From: Fervidibacillus halotolerans
Lineage (GTDB): Bacteria > Bacillota > Bacilli > Bacillales > Caldibacillaceae
Direction: 5' to 3'
DNA length: 64,000 bases
Assembly: GCF_026547205.1 (NCBI RefSeq)
Contig: NZ_CP106877.1
Span: forward strand, 760,001-824,000
Every line of letters begins with the position of its first letter. Position 1 is the first letter of the stretch. Below, piece after piece: positions 57,141 through 64,000 of the stretch. Under the pieces are notes generated by a model. It worked only from the letters and a program-made list of their open reading frames with translations. It did no database searches and was not told the DNA's origin. A program made the position numbers and the translations under genes.

Positions 57141-57404
57141 ATGTCTGTCGGTGAGTATATTCAATATTTACAAGGGAAAGGTTTTCCTTTTGAAGAAGAT
57201 GCCATCGGATTTATCTATTTTGGAATGAGACTTACCGAATCCTCCGAGCCGGTCGTCAAAGCGGCTATTGAGATAACTTTAAAGGCACAAAAACGTTTTG
57301 ACGGTAGTTTTTATATTTCTTTATTGGAGTCGATGAAAGAGGCTAAGGTTTCAAATCGAGCGGAGGCCATTCGCTTTGCTAAAAGAAAACGATTATTACC
57401 ATGA
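57141..57404 (+). CDS. small conserved hypothetical (DUF6123-like)
   Basis: An 87-residue helical protein. The start is uncertain: ATGs at 57123, 57135 and 57141 are in frame, and 57141 has the best spacing from AAGGATG. Distinctive strings are EYIQYLQGKGF, AIGFIYFGMRLT, and AAIEITLKAQKRFDGSFYISLLE (split over two). It reminds me of the DUF6123 family of Bacillaceae; I am not certain. Function unknown. Confidence 0.6.
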   Translation: MSVGEYIQYLQGKGFPFEEDAIGFIYFGMRLTESSEPVVKAAIEITLKAQKRFDGSFYISLLESMKEAKVSNRAEAIRFAKRKRLLP

Positions 57405-57692
57405 ACATCGACTCTTTTGGATGATTTTCAAAACATTGATCCTTTTGATTTCCCCAAACGTTGTAAGTAAAAATGTGACAATTTGTTATTTCCCTTTCAT
57501 TTCCTTTCTCGATTTTCCCACCCCTGTTATTTTTTCAATCATCGGGTAAAATACGTAAGGATATATAAAGGATTTGAATGATCACCATTAAAGGCTTCAT
57601 GCATCTTTTTTCATCGGTTTATAGAACTGCCCAATGTTTGAATGCCAATCCTGTTTTTTTATATGAATGGAAAAGAAAGAAAGGTGTCCACT

Positions 57693-57911
57693 ATGAAAGA
57701 ACATGTGATCAACTCCATACAAAAACAGAAAAAACGACAGGAACTTTTGGATGAAATCGATCGAATATTGCAAACGTATTGTCATGGATGTCTTTTATAT
57801 CGTCATTTTAAAAAGGAAAAAGGAAGGCAATATGCTTATCGATTTTGTATTCATTCATGCACTGTCGGTGAAAAGTTGAAAGAATGTGGCAAAAAGTTAA
57901 CGGAGTTGTGA
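57693..57911 (+). CDS. zinc-finger protein (zf-C2HCIx2C type)
   Basis: A 72-residue protein beginning at the ATG after AAAGGTGTCCACT. A helical N-terminal part (KQKKRQELLDEIDRILQ) is followed by YCHGCLLYRH and FCIHSCTVGEKLKECGKKL, the spaced C-x2-C ... C-I-x2-C pattern of a small Firmicute zinc-finger family (PF10782 as I recall). B. subtilis YpeQ may be the counterpart. The frame upstream of this ATG lacks a ribosome site. Confidence 0.7.
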   Translation: MKEHVINSIQKQKKRQELLDEIDRILQTYCHGCLLYRHFKKEKGRQYAYRFCIHSCTVGEKLKECGKKLTEL

Positions 57912-57954
57912 ATGGTAAAGGTAGAAAACAGAGGTGAGTATGGGGAAAAAGTCC

Positions 57955-57982
57955 ATTATTAAAAGGCTGGTAAATACCAGCC
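57955..57982 (-). terminator. cspD terminator
   Basis: GGCTGGTA (57965-57972) and TACCAGCC (57975-57982), with T run on the minus strand. Confidence 0.8.
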
Positions 57983-58017
57983 TGAGTACGCCCATTGTAT
58001 ATGTCGAATCATTAATT

Positions 58018-58218
58018 TTAAAGTTTTACTACATTTGCTGCTTGAGGTCCACGATTTCCTTCAACGATTTCAAAGGAAACGGCTTGACCTTCTTCCAATG
58101 TTTTGTACCCATCTCCTTGAATGGCGGTGTAATGAACAAATACATCGTCTCCGCCTTCTACTTCGATAAATCCATAACCCTTTTCATTGTTAAACCATTT
58201 TACTTTACCGTTTTGCAT
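58018..58218 (-). CDS. cspD: cold-shock protein
   Basis: A 66-residue OB-fold single-stranded nucleic acid binding protein. RNP1 is KGYGFIEV and RNP2 VFVHYTAI; the start [14 protein letters not shown] is typical. AGGAGGAAAAAAG precedes the ATG. The best match by position and sequence is CspD; CspB and CspC are very similar. It has a long structured leader described separately. Confidence 0.9.
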   Translation of the reverse strand: MQNGKVKWFNNEKGYGFIEVEGGDDVFVHYTAIQGDGYKTLEEGQAVSFEIVEGNRGPQAANVVKL

Positions 58219-58345
58219 CTTTTTTCCTCCTAAATTTCAAACGGGCACGTATTTGTGCCTTTAAATTTCATCAAAAAACTAAATAAAAACACCTATTTAG
58301 TTTCATGATTATTATTACTATACAATATGAAAACGCTTGAGTCAA
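58219..58345 (-). promoter_or_regulatory. cspD promoter and structured 5' leader
   Basis: Minus-strand TTGACT (58345-58340), 17-bp spacer, TATAGT (58322-58317). The leader of about 92 nt holds a 10-bp hairpin AAACTAAATA/TATTTAGTTT (58276-58303) followed by T, then GGCAC/GTGCC (58244-58259) just before the ribosome site. Cold-shock genes commonly have such temperature-responsive leaders. Confidence 0.65.
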
Positions 58346-58428
58346 GAAATCGAAGCATTTTTTCTAAAACTTTTAAAGTTTCATAATTAAGATCATGTTT
58401 GTTTAAAAAAACATTGTGCTAGCAAGCC

Positions 58429-58457
58429 TTGTTCGCGGTGGCGAACTAATGTAAAAT
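58429..58457 (+). promoter_or_regulatory. mntR promoter with palindrome
   Basis: TTGTTC (58429-58434), 17-bp spacer, TAAAAT (58452-58457). GTTCGC-GGTG-GCGAAC (58431-58446) is a perfect 6+6 palindrome overlapping the -35 and spacer, so it could be an operator. It is unlike the known MntR box. Confidence 0.6.
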
Positions 58458-58488
58458 ATAAGAAAAGATGTATTTTGGAGGAAATACA

Positions 58489-58917
58489 ATGCCTACACCG
58501 AGTATGGAAGATTATATTGAACAAATTTATTTATTGATTGAAAATAAGGGATATGCAAGGGTATCCGATATTGCCGAGGCGTTATCTGTCCACCCTTCAT
58601 CCGTTACGAAAATGGTACAAAAGCTTGATAAAAACAATTTTTTAGTTTATGAAAAATATCGGGGGCTCGTTTTAACGAATGAAGGAAAAAAAATGGGGAA
58701 ACGACTCGTCATGCGCCATCTGTTACTGGAACAATTTCTAGAAATGATTGGCGTAGATGATGAAAATGTTTATAAAGATGTAGAAGGAATCGAACATCAT
58801 TTAAGTTGGGATGCCATCGATCGGATTGGCGATTTAGTTACGTATTTTGAAGAAAATCCAGAAGTTCTGTCTGATTTTAAACGATTTTCAACGAATCATA
58901 AATATAGTCGGGGATAA
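58489..58917 (+). CDS. mntR: MntR, manganese-responsive transcription regulator
   Basis: DtxR-family regulator of manganese uptake and efflux. The ATG after TTGGAGGAAATACA gives 142 residues, exactly the B. subtilis length. All metal ligands are present: Asp8, Glu11, His77, Glu99, Glu102 and His103. Asp8 indicates Mn specificity. The winged helix (about 22-62) includes [20 protein letters not shown]. Possible weak hairpin AAAGGA/TCCTTT follows at about 58945-58976. Confidence 0.96.
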   Translation: MPTPSMEDYIEQIYLLIENKGYARVSDIAEALSVHPSSVTKMVQKLDKNNFLVYEKYRGLVLTNEGKKMGKRLVMRHLLLEQFLEMIGVDDENVYKDVEGIEHHLSWDAIDRIGDLVTYFEENPEVLSDFKRFSTNHKYSRG

Positions 58918-59113
58918 TTCACGTTACCCAATGGTAGCGCTTACGAAAGGATTTCCCGGTTCCTTTAATTTTTAGGAAATGGGGTATTATGATCAAAATA
59001 ATCAACTACAGCTTAAACGATGGTATAAAAATACACACAATGGTATGGAAAACCTAAGTCGGTTCACAGTCTGCGACATTCATTCATAACTGTGCATTGG
59101 AGGATGAATAAAG

Positions 59114-59266
59114 ATGTATTTGTTTTGCAATATAAGCTTTTTCACACGGATCCAAAAACAGTGCGAATTTACTCACTTAATATTTGATAATACACTTCGT
59201 GAAGGAATTGATCGAATGGAAGAAATTGATTGGGATGAATACAATGTCATAACTAAAAGCATGTAG
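59114..59266 (+). CDS. uncertain 50-residue ORF with terminator
   Basis: Preceded by GGAGG at 10-base spacing and ending inside the stem of a terminator. The second half is acidic (GIDRMEEIDWDEYN). A shifted frame at 59104 (27 codons, ending 59187) also looks protein-like in its first part (VLQYKLFHTDPKTVRIYSL), so the locus may be a small gene broken by a frameshift. No family recognised. The rest of the 440-bp gap after mntR shows nothing. Confidence 0.3.
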   Translation: MYLFCNISFFTRIQKQCEFTHLIFDNTLREGIDRMEEIDWDEYNVITKSM

Positions 59267-59287
59267 GTTTTCCTGCTTGCTTTTTTA
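59255..59287 (+). terminator. terminator of the 50-residue ORF
   Basis: AAGCATGTAGG and CCTGCTTGCTT arms with TTTT loop, then a T run. Confidence 0.65.
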
Positions 59288-59359
59288 TTCGCTCTATAAT
59301 AAATGTTGGAGTTTTCATACCATTTTGGTCAAATTTATTTTGAACTTAATGAATTAAAT

Positions 59360-59898
59360 TTAATTTCCAGAATTTGATTCCTTCAATTCTTCTACTTTTA
59401 CTTCAAATTGTTTAGCGAACTCTTCTTGTGTATATTCCCCTTCGATACCTTTGATATGTGTCTTGAATTCCCCGCCATTTAGTTTAATTTTTCCTTCAGC
59501 TCCGATTTCATAAAAATATTCTCCTTTTTTGGTTAAGAACATTAGATATTTTTCTCCAGGTTGAACAAACTCCGTAGCCTGATCTAACAAGACATTTTTA
59601 ATGGATGTATTCGGTAGTTTGTTGAACAAGATTTCATCTAATTGAAGGGTTGATAATTTAGCATCTAAATCGTCTTTATTAATTTTTGGTTTATCTTCAA
59701 CCTTTTGAACAGTTACAAAAGCAACTAAATCTGCTTCTTCATTTATATACTGCTCGAAAGTATACGTATCCCAATCAGCTTGAGGTTGAGGATTGTATTT
59801 TGGTTGTTTTGAGTTCATATTACCGATTACCAAAATCGATACTATACTCCCGATTAAAAAAAGCAAATTAAAGAAATTTTAATTACGTTTATTCTCAT
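59360..59898 (-). pseudogene. exported protein with frameshift in a homopolymer
   Basis: Good ribosome site AGGAGGGGACGAAA and ATG at 59898 open a short frame (MRINVIKISLICFF) that stops at a run of seven T (A7 at 59856-59862 on the plus strand). One extra T would join it to the 168-codon frame below and restore a full hydrophobic signal segment (LIGSIVSILVIGN). The mature part is acidic and soluble, with FVQPGEKYLMFL and TQEEFAKQFE. No family recognised beyond resemblance to exported proteins with a PGEKYL motif. Either a pseudogene or a phase-variable gene. Confidence 0.6.
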
Positions 59899-59913
59899 TT
59901 TCGTCCCCTCCTA

Positions 59914-60135
59914 TTACCTATTCATATAAGAATGAACTTCATTTATGTCATGTGTTTGAGGAGTGTATATTTTAGTTCGATCTCTTTCATGACTCATAAT
60001 GGATCTATTTCCCCAACCTTCACCAAGTTCATAGTCACCTAAAAATAGAGCATGATCGAACTCGTGAGTAATCACACTCAATATTCCTTTCCAACCGTAA
60101 CCACTATTTACTAAACTTTGACAATTTTCGAACAA
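59914..60135 (-). pseudogene. C-terminal fragment of a metzincin-like metalloprotease
   Basis: A 73-codon open end with Zn motif ITHEFDHALFLGD (H-E-x-x-H and Asp at the third ligand position), the Met-turn-like RSIMSHERD, and a matrixin-like tail THDINEVHSYMNR. A stop codon lies just before it and no start with a proper ribosome site exists, so the N-terminal prodomain and half of the catalytic domain are missing. It stands upstream of the frameshifted exported protein on the same strand; they were probably one operon. Confidence 0.6.
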
Positions 60136-60785
60136 ATCCTTCTATGACGTAAAAAATGGTTAATTAGTCTTAGTTTATATCTGTTTAATGGGGAAAGAAA
60201 AAAGAAACTTGTTAAGATCGTACCAAATATTCTATATACTTTGCTCTATACGAATTAAAAAGTAGGAATACAATATTCTTGTTATTAATAATGAATAAGC
60301 TTAAATTTTCAAACGGAGGAAGATTGTAGTTCTCTCCTATTTCCCTAAGAATATGTAGAGGATACAGATGTGGTGTTGTTGGGTATCGAAAACATCATGA
60401 ATCTGTTCCGCCAGTCTTATTGTTTTTCCGATTGCTCGTATTTGGCTGAGAAAAAACCATTTCCGTTTTCCTATTTTGGTGAAGGAAACCACGGGATTGC
60501 ATTTTATTGCATCTTTCTTTTCCTATGATTTTAATCCACTTAAATTTGCGAAATAACATAATCAAAGTTGGAATACCTTCGAACGTATTCCTTTTTTCTT
60601 ATGGAAGGATTTCCTATTTTTTACCTTTTATTTGTTGAACGTTTTTTTGTAACGGATTCTTTCAAAATGATCACAGTCCCATTGTTGGAGAAGAAAAGCA
60701 ATCCATGTAATCCTCCCTTTGTTTTCCCTTTTTAAAAAAAGTGGTAAGATAAACATGTCAATATAAATAGAAGTGAGGGGTTATT
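60136..60785. other. 650-bp gene-poor stretch with decayed coding traces
   Basis: No intact gene. A plus-strand frame at 60349-60528 (59 codons, no ribosome site) reads protein-like text such as DVVLLGIENIMNLFRQ and FPFSYFGEGNHGIAFY. It may be a remnant of a SMI1/KNR4-like immunity-type protein; this is a guess. The last 60 bp form the fhs promoter region. Confidence 0.4.
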
Positions 60786-62489
60786 TTGCAAAGGGAAAAC
60801 AGCAAGATACGTTCCGATTTAGAAATTGCTCAAAGTGCAACTCTTTTGCCGATTACTCAAGTCGCGGACAAAATTGGACTCACTGAAAACGATATGGAAT
60901 TATATGGAAAGTATAAAGGAAAAATTCGTTTTGAAGCATTACATGCATTAGAAAATCGAAGGGATGGAAGATTAATCCTTGTCACATCGATGAATCCGAC
61001 CCCATTAGGTGAAGGAAAATCGACGGTAACAATCGGTTTAGGAGATGCGTTGAACCGGTTAGGTCATCGTTCGATTTTAGCTTTACGGGAACCCTCCCTC
61101 GGACCTGTTATGGGAATTAAAGGGGGTGCTGCAGGAGGGGGATATGCTCAAGTAGTGCCAATGGAAGATATTAATTTACATTTTACGGGAGACTTACATG
61201 CGATCACCGTTGCCAATAATGTTCTCGCTTCAATCATCGATAACCATATTTTTCAAGGAAATAAATTAGGGATCGATCCTGGACGAATTACGTGGAAGCG
61301 GGCGTTGGATGCCAATGACAGGGCCCTTCGAAATATCGTTGTTGGCTTAGGTGGTAAAGGAAATGGTGTACCCCGGGAAGATCATTTTGAAATCACTGCT
61401 GCATCGGAAATGATGGCTATTTTTACTTTAGCTGAAGATTTGGTCGATTTAAAGGAAAAAATAGCCCGTACAGTCGTTGCTTATACATATGAAAAGAAAC
61501 CTGTGACGGTGGGGGATTTAGGTGCAGAGGGAGCGCTCACTGTACTTTTAAAAGATGCATTTCAACCGAACCTCGTTCAAACCCTTGAAAACACACCTGC
61601 CCTTGTACATGGTGGACCATTTGCTAATATCGCCCACGGATGTAATAGTTTAATCGCAACAAAAACGGCATTGAAGCTGGCCGATTACGTGATTACAGAG
61701 GCAGGGTTCGGTGCGGATCTTGGAGCGGAAAAATTTTTCAATATTAAAAGTAGAATTGGTAAATTAACACCTACTGCAACGGTAATTGTGGCAACAATCC
61801 GGGCTTTGAAATTTCACGGGGGAGTAAATAGGGAAGAACTTTATGATGAAAATGTTGATGCTCTAAGGGAAGGATTTCACAATCTGTTGAAACATATTGA
61901 AACGATTAAAGAATTTCAAGTTCCATTCGTCGTTGCGTTAAATCGTTTTATTACGGATAAGGAAAGGGAAATATTGGAATTTGAAAAACTTTGTAACGAA
62001 TACGACATTCCTTTTGCTGTTACGGAAGTTTGGGAAAAGGGAGGAGCAGGGGGAATACAATTGGCCGAACGGTTACTTGCGGTGATCGATCAGGCTGAAA
62101 AGGATCATTCCCCAACCTTTTACCCATTATATCCTTTAGATATTTCATTAGAAGAAAAAATGAACGTGATTGCAAAAAAGGTATACGGTGCAAAGGGAAT
62201 TGAATTATCACCAAAGGCGGAAAGACAATTGCGGGAATTAGAACAAAACGGCTGGTCGAAATTACCGATTTGTATGGCGAAAACCCAATATTCCTTATCG
62301 GATGATCCAAACAAATTGGGACGCCCGAAGGATTTTACGATTCATATTCGCCAGTTGAAACCTTCTATAGGTGCAGGGTTTATCGTCGCTTATACAGGGG
62401 ACATTTTAACGATGCCGGGCCTTCCGAAACATCCCGCTGCATTAAAAATAAACATAGATGATAGTGGAAAAGTTACCGGATTGTTTTAA
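60786..62489 (+). CDS. fhs: formate-tetrahydrofolate ligase
   Basis: ATP-dependent synthesis of 10-formyl-tetrahydrofolate from formate; 567 residues, full length. It begins at TTG after GTGAGGGGTTATT. ATP loop TPLGEGKST (about 70), then [20 protein letters not shown] (family signature, 20 residues), [12 protein letters not shown] and [15 protein letters not shown]. subtilis lacks fhs, but other Bacillaceae have it. The 260 bp after it show only a weak AACCTT/AAGGTT hairpin. Confidence 0.96.
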   Translation: MQRENSKIRSDLEIAQSATLLPITQVADKIGLTENDMELYGKYKGKIRFEALHALENRRDGRLILVTSMNPTPLGEGKSTVTIGLGDALNRLGHRSILALREPSLGPVMGIKGGAAGGGYAQVVPMEDINLHFTGDLHAITVANNVLASIIDNHIFQGNKLGIDPGRITWKRALDANDRALRNIVVGLGGKGNGVPREDHFEITAASEMMAIFTLAEDLVDLKEKIARTVVAYTYEKKPVTVGDLGAEGALTVLLKDAFQPNLVQTLENTPALVHGGPFANIAHGCNSLIATKTALKLADYVITEAGFGADLGAEKFFNIKSRIGKLTPTATVIVATIRALKFHGGVNREELYDENVDALREGFHNLLKHIETIKEFQVPFVVALNRFITDKEREILEFEKLCNEYDIPFAVTEVWEKGGAGGIQLAERLLAVIDQAEKDHSPTFYPLYPLDISLEEKMNVIAKKVYGAKGIELSPKAERQLRELEQNGWSKLPICMAKTQYSLSDDPNKLGRPKDFTIHIRQLKPSIGAGFIVAYTGDILTMPGLPKHPAALKINIDDSGKVTGLF

Positions 62490-62750
62490 CCTTTGCCACA
62501 GAAGGTTTCATGGATTAATGAAGGAAGTGGAGGGGGAAGTGTAGAACAGATTGGACGATATGAAGACGTTTCATTTTCTCAAAAAAGAAAGAAAAACGTT
62601 CGGCATTCCCTTCCATTCGAGTAGATGGAATATTCCGGTCCACATCCGTTAGACGGCCAGTTCTATCTGAACAAACTATACATTTTTGCGTTAGCGTAAG
62701 TAATGGAAGCTTGTTCCGCTACTTTAAGTTAAGTACGAAGGGATGATCGA

Positions 62751-63272
62751 ATGTTTGATCCGACGGCCTACGAAAATCTGAAAGTTGTAATCGAAGGGCT
62801 TATGTATGAATATGATTTAAATGGTGAAATCACGATATTAGAAAGAAATGATCTTGTCAACTTGGCGGATATGTCTCGCTCATTTGAAATTCAATTTATT
62901 CATCATAAAGATTTAAGGCGACTTTTATATGGAAAGGTGGAATTAGTTGCTTCATTCAAACAATTAGCTGCAGAATGGATATTGACGAATGAACAACCAG
63001 GGGCACGACTCCTTTTCCGTTTCTGCGTTCATGAGGAACGAAATGAAATTCTTAAAAAACGAATGTTAAAGTATATAAAAGAAACGTATATGCCCCAATT
63101 CCACTATCACTGGAAGGAAGTGAAAGATTCGGAAGGGAATTCACAATTTGAAATTATCGTGGAAAAATTCAATCCGGTTACAGAAGATTCGATTGATGAT
63201 TTACCATCGATCATAGACATGTCGATTGAATCGTTACAAGTGATTTTTGAAATGTTAAATTCATCTTCATGA
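62751..63272 (+). CDS. conserved hypothetical protein
   Basis: A 173-residue soluble protein without recognised domains. It starts MFDPTAYENLKVVIEG and has an alpha/beta look, with the acidic C-terminal TEDSIDDLPSIIDMSIESLQ. Possible family members occur in Bacillus and Anoxybacillus, as I recall, but no function is known. It lies between fhs and the ABC-F gene and has its own terminator. Confidence 0.7.
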   Translation: MFDPTAYENLKVVIEGLMYEYDLNGEITILERNDLVNLADMSRSFEIQFIHHKDLRRLLYGKVELVASFKQLAAEWILTNEQPGARLLFRFCVHEERNEILKKRMLKYIKETYMPQFHYHWKEVKDSEGNSQFEIIVEKFNPVTEDSIDDLPSIIDMSIESLQVIFEMLNSSS

Positions 63273-63302
63273 ACGGATGATTCATTTCCATTTATTTTTT
63301 AT

Positions 63303-63331
63303 CAGTTAGCAATGGCTAACTGTTTTTTTAA
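63303..63331 (+). terminator. terminator of the 173-residue gene
   Basis: CAGTTAGC (63303-63310) and GCTAACTG (63315-63322), then seven T. Confidence 0.85.
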
Positions 63332-63566
63332 ATATGTTAACTAGGAAAGTATGTTTTTTTGGAATTGCTAGGATAAGTTAATTCCCTTTTTCCTTCATTT
63401 CCATTCATGTTTTAACGGTATGTCTATTAAAAAAGGTTTACGGTTTTTGACTGTAGTCGACCAAATTTTTCTGTGGATCACTTTGCTCGTTAAGGAATGA
63501 TCAAAAAAAATATGATAAACTATGTATTACAAAAAAATGAGAAATCACGAATTGGAATGATGTTTG

Positions 63567-64000
63567 ATGCAGTTAATGGTAGAAAATATTTTTAAAACGA
63601 TTGGTGATAAACAATTATTCAATAATATTTCCTTTACAATCGGAGAAAAGGAACGAGTTGGATTAATTGGTATTAACGGAACAGGGAAATCCACTTTATT
63701 AAAAATATTAGCTAATGCAGAAGATGTGGATCGAGGAAAAATTACGATGCCGAAAGATTATCGAATTGGACTATTGTCGCAGGTACCGATATTAGATGGT
63801 GAACGAACGATTTTGGAACAAGTACTGAGTAGTGATTTGCCTGTCAATCGAATCGTTTTTGAATACGAAGAGGCTTTAAAAGAGCTCAATAAACAACCGG
63901 ATGATCCGAAACGGCAAAACGTATTTTTTGAAAAACAAAAAAGGATGGATGATTTCGGAGGATGGGAAATTATTACGAAGGCGAAAACAATATTGACGAA
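63567..64000 (+). CDS. ABC-F family ATPase, 3' end outside window
   Basis: Start of a soluble tandem-ATPase ABC-F protein that acts on the ribosome. The frame runs open to the window end. It reads the first Walker A GINGTGKST (about residue 40), LLSQVPILDGERTILEQVL as the Q-loop area, and begins the arm-proximal region GGWEIITKAKTIL, resembling the YfmR/EttA-type translation factors. The start is ATG 63567 or 63576; the ribosome site is weak. Confidence 0.85.
   Translation, partial: MQLMVENIFKTIGDKQLFNNISFTIGEKERVGLIGINGTGKSTLLKILANAEDVDRGKITMPKDYRIGLLSQVPILDGERTILEQVLSSDLPVNRIVFEYEEALKELNKQPDDPKRQNVFFEKQKRMDDFGGWEIITKAKTILT

Noticed and set aside
58328-58341. CcpA (cre) site TGAAAACGCTTGAG in the cspD promoter
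   Set aside because: The first twelve bases fit but the closing CA is AG. It lies in the spacer by chance as far as can be told, and cspD is not a known CcpA target.

Overview
The window is a low-GC Bacillaceae chromosome segment, and nearly every gene has a recognisable Bacillus subtilis counterpart. It follows two separate B. subtilis gene-order blocks joined end to end. Block 1 (about 1-45.4 kb) runs ptsHI, ykwC, patA, cheV, ykyB, ykuE, ykuJ, darB(ykuL), ccpC, dapH, dapL, yknUV, ktrC, rnjA-rpoY, ykrA, defB, ykyA, pdhABCD, SR1, yktAB, suhB, ylaF, typA, ylaHIJL, glutaminase, ylaN, ftsW, pycA. Block 2 (about 45.5-58.9 kb) runs gpsB, rnpB, ypsC, ypwA, xpt-pbuX, ypcP, cspD, mntR, with some rearrangement. 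Genus and species cannot be fixed from the sequence alone. The AT-rich bases, sigma-A type promoters, strong AGGAGG ribosome sites, type B RNase P RNA and sporulation-type lipoprotein YlaJ all fit an endospore-forming Bacillaceae.

Most of the content is core metabolism and housekeeping. It includes PTS general proteins, the acetylated lysine/mDAP branch (patA, dapH, dapL all present), the complete pyruvate dehydrogenase operon and pyruvate carboxylase. It also holds the TCA repressor CcpC, two c-di-AMP receptors (DarB and KtrC), RNase J1 with RNA polymerase epsilon, TypA, FtsW, GpsB, guanine-riboswitch-controlled purine salvage, and the Mn-responsive regulator MntR. The pdhD-downstream gap holds a clear homologue of the dual-function regulatory RNA SR1, with its 39-residue peptide SR1P, a sigma-A promoter, a CcpN-like box and a terminator.

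Unusual points are: an aldo/keto reductase broken by one in-frame stop; a CheV reduced to its CheW half; a PdhC with two nearly identical lipoyl domains; a CcpC operator at its own promoter; a stand-alone 23-codon gene for a strongly cationic amphipathic peptide with its own promoter and terminator; a pair of inverted roughly 150-200 bp repeats 35 kb apart; several unannotated microproteins; and a decayed accessory patch at 58.9-60.8 kb with a homopolymer-frameshifted exported protein and a truncated metzincin-like protease. fhs, a conserved hypothetical gene and the start of an ABC-F ATPase close the window.

I found no CRISPR array, tRNA, complete insertion sequence, prophage or recognisable defence system. 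The most plausible undescribed items are the 23-residue peptide gene and the other microproteins. All calls come from reading the sequence; no database search was run.
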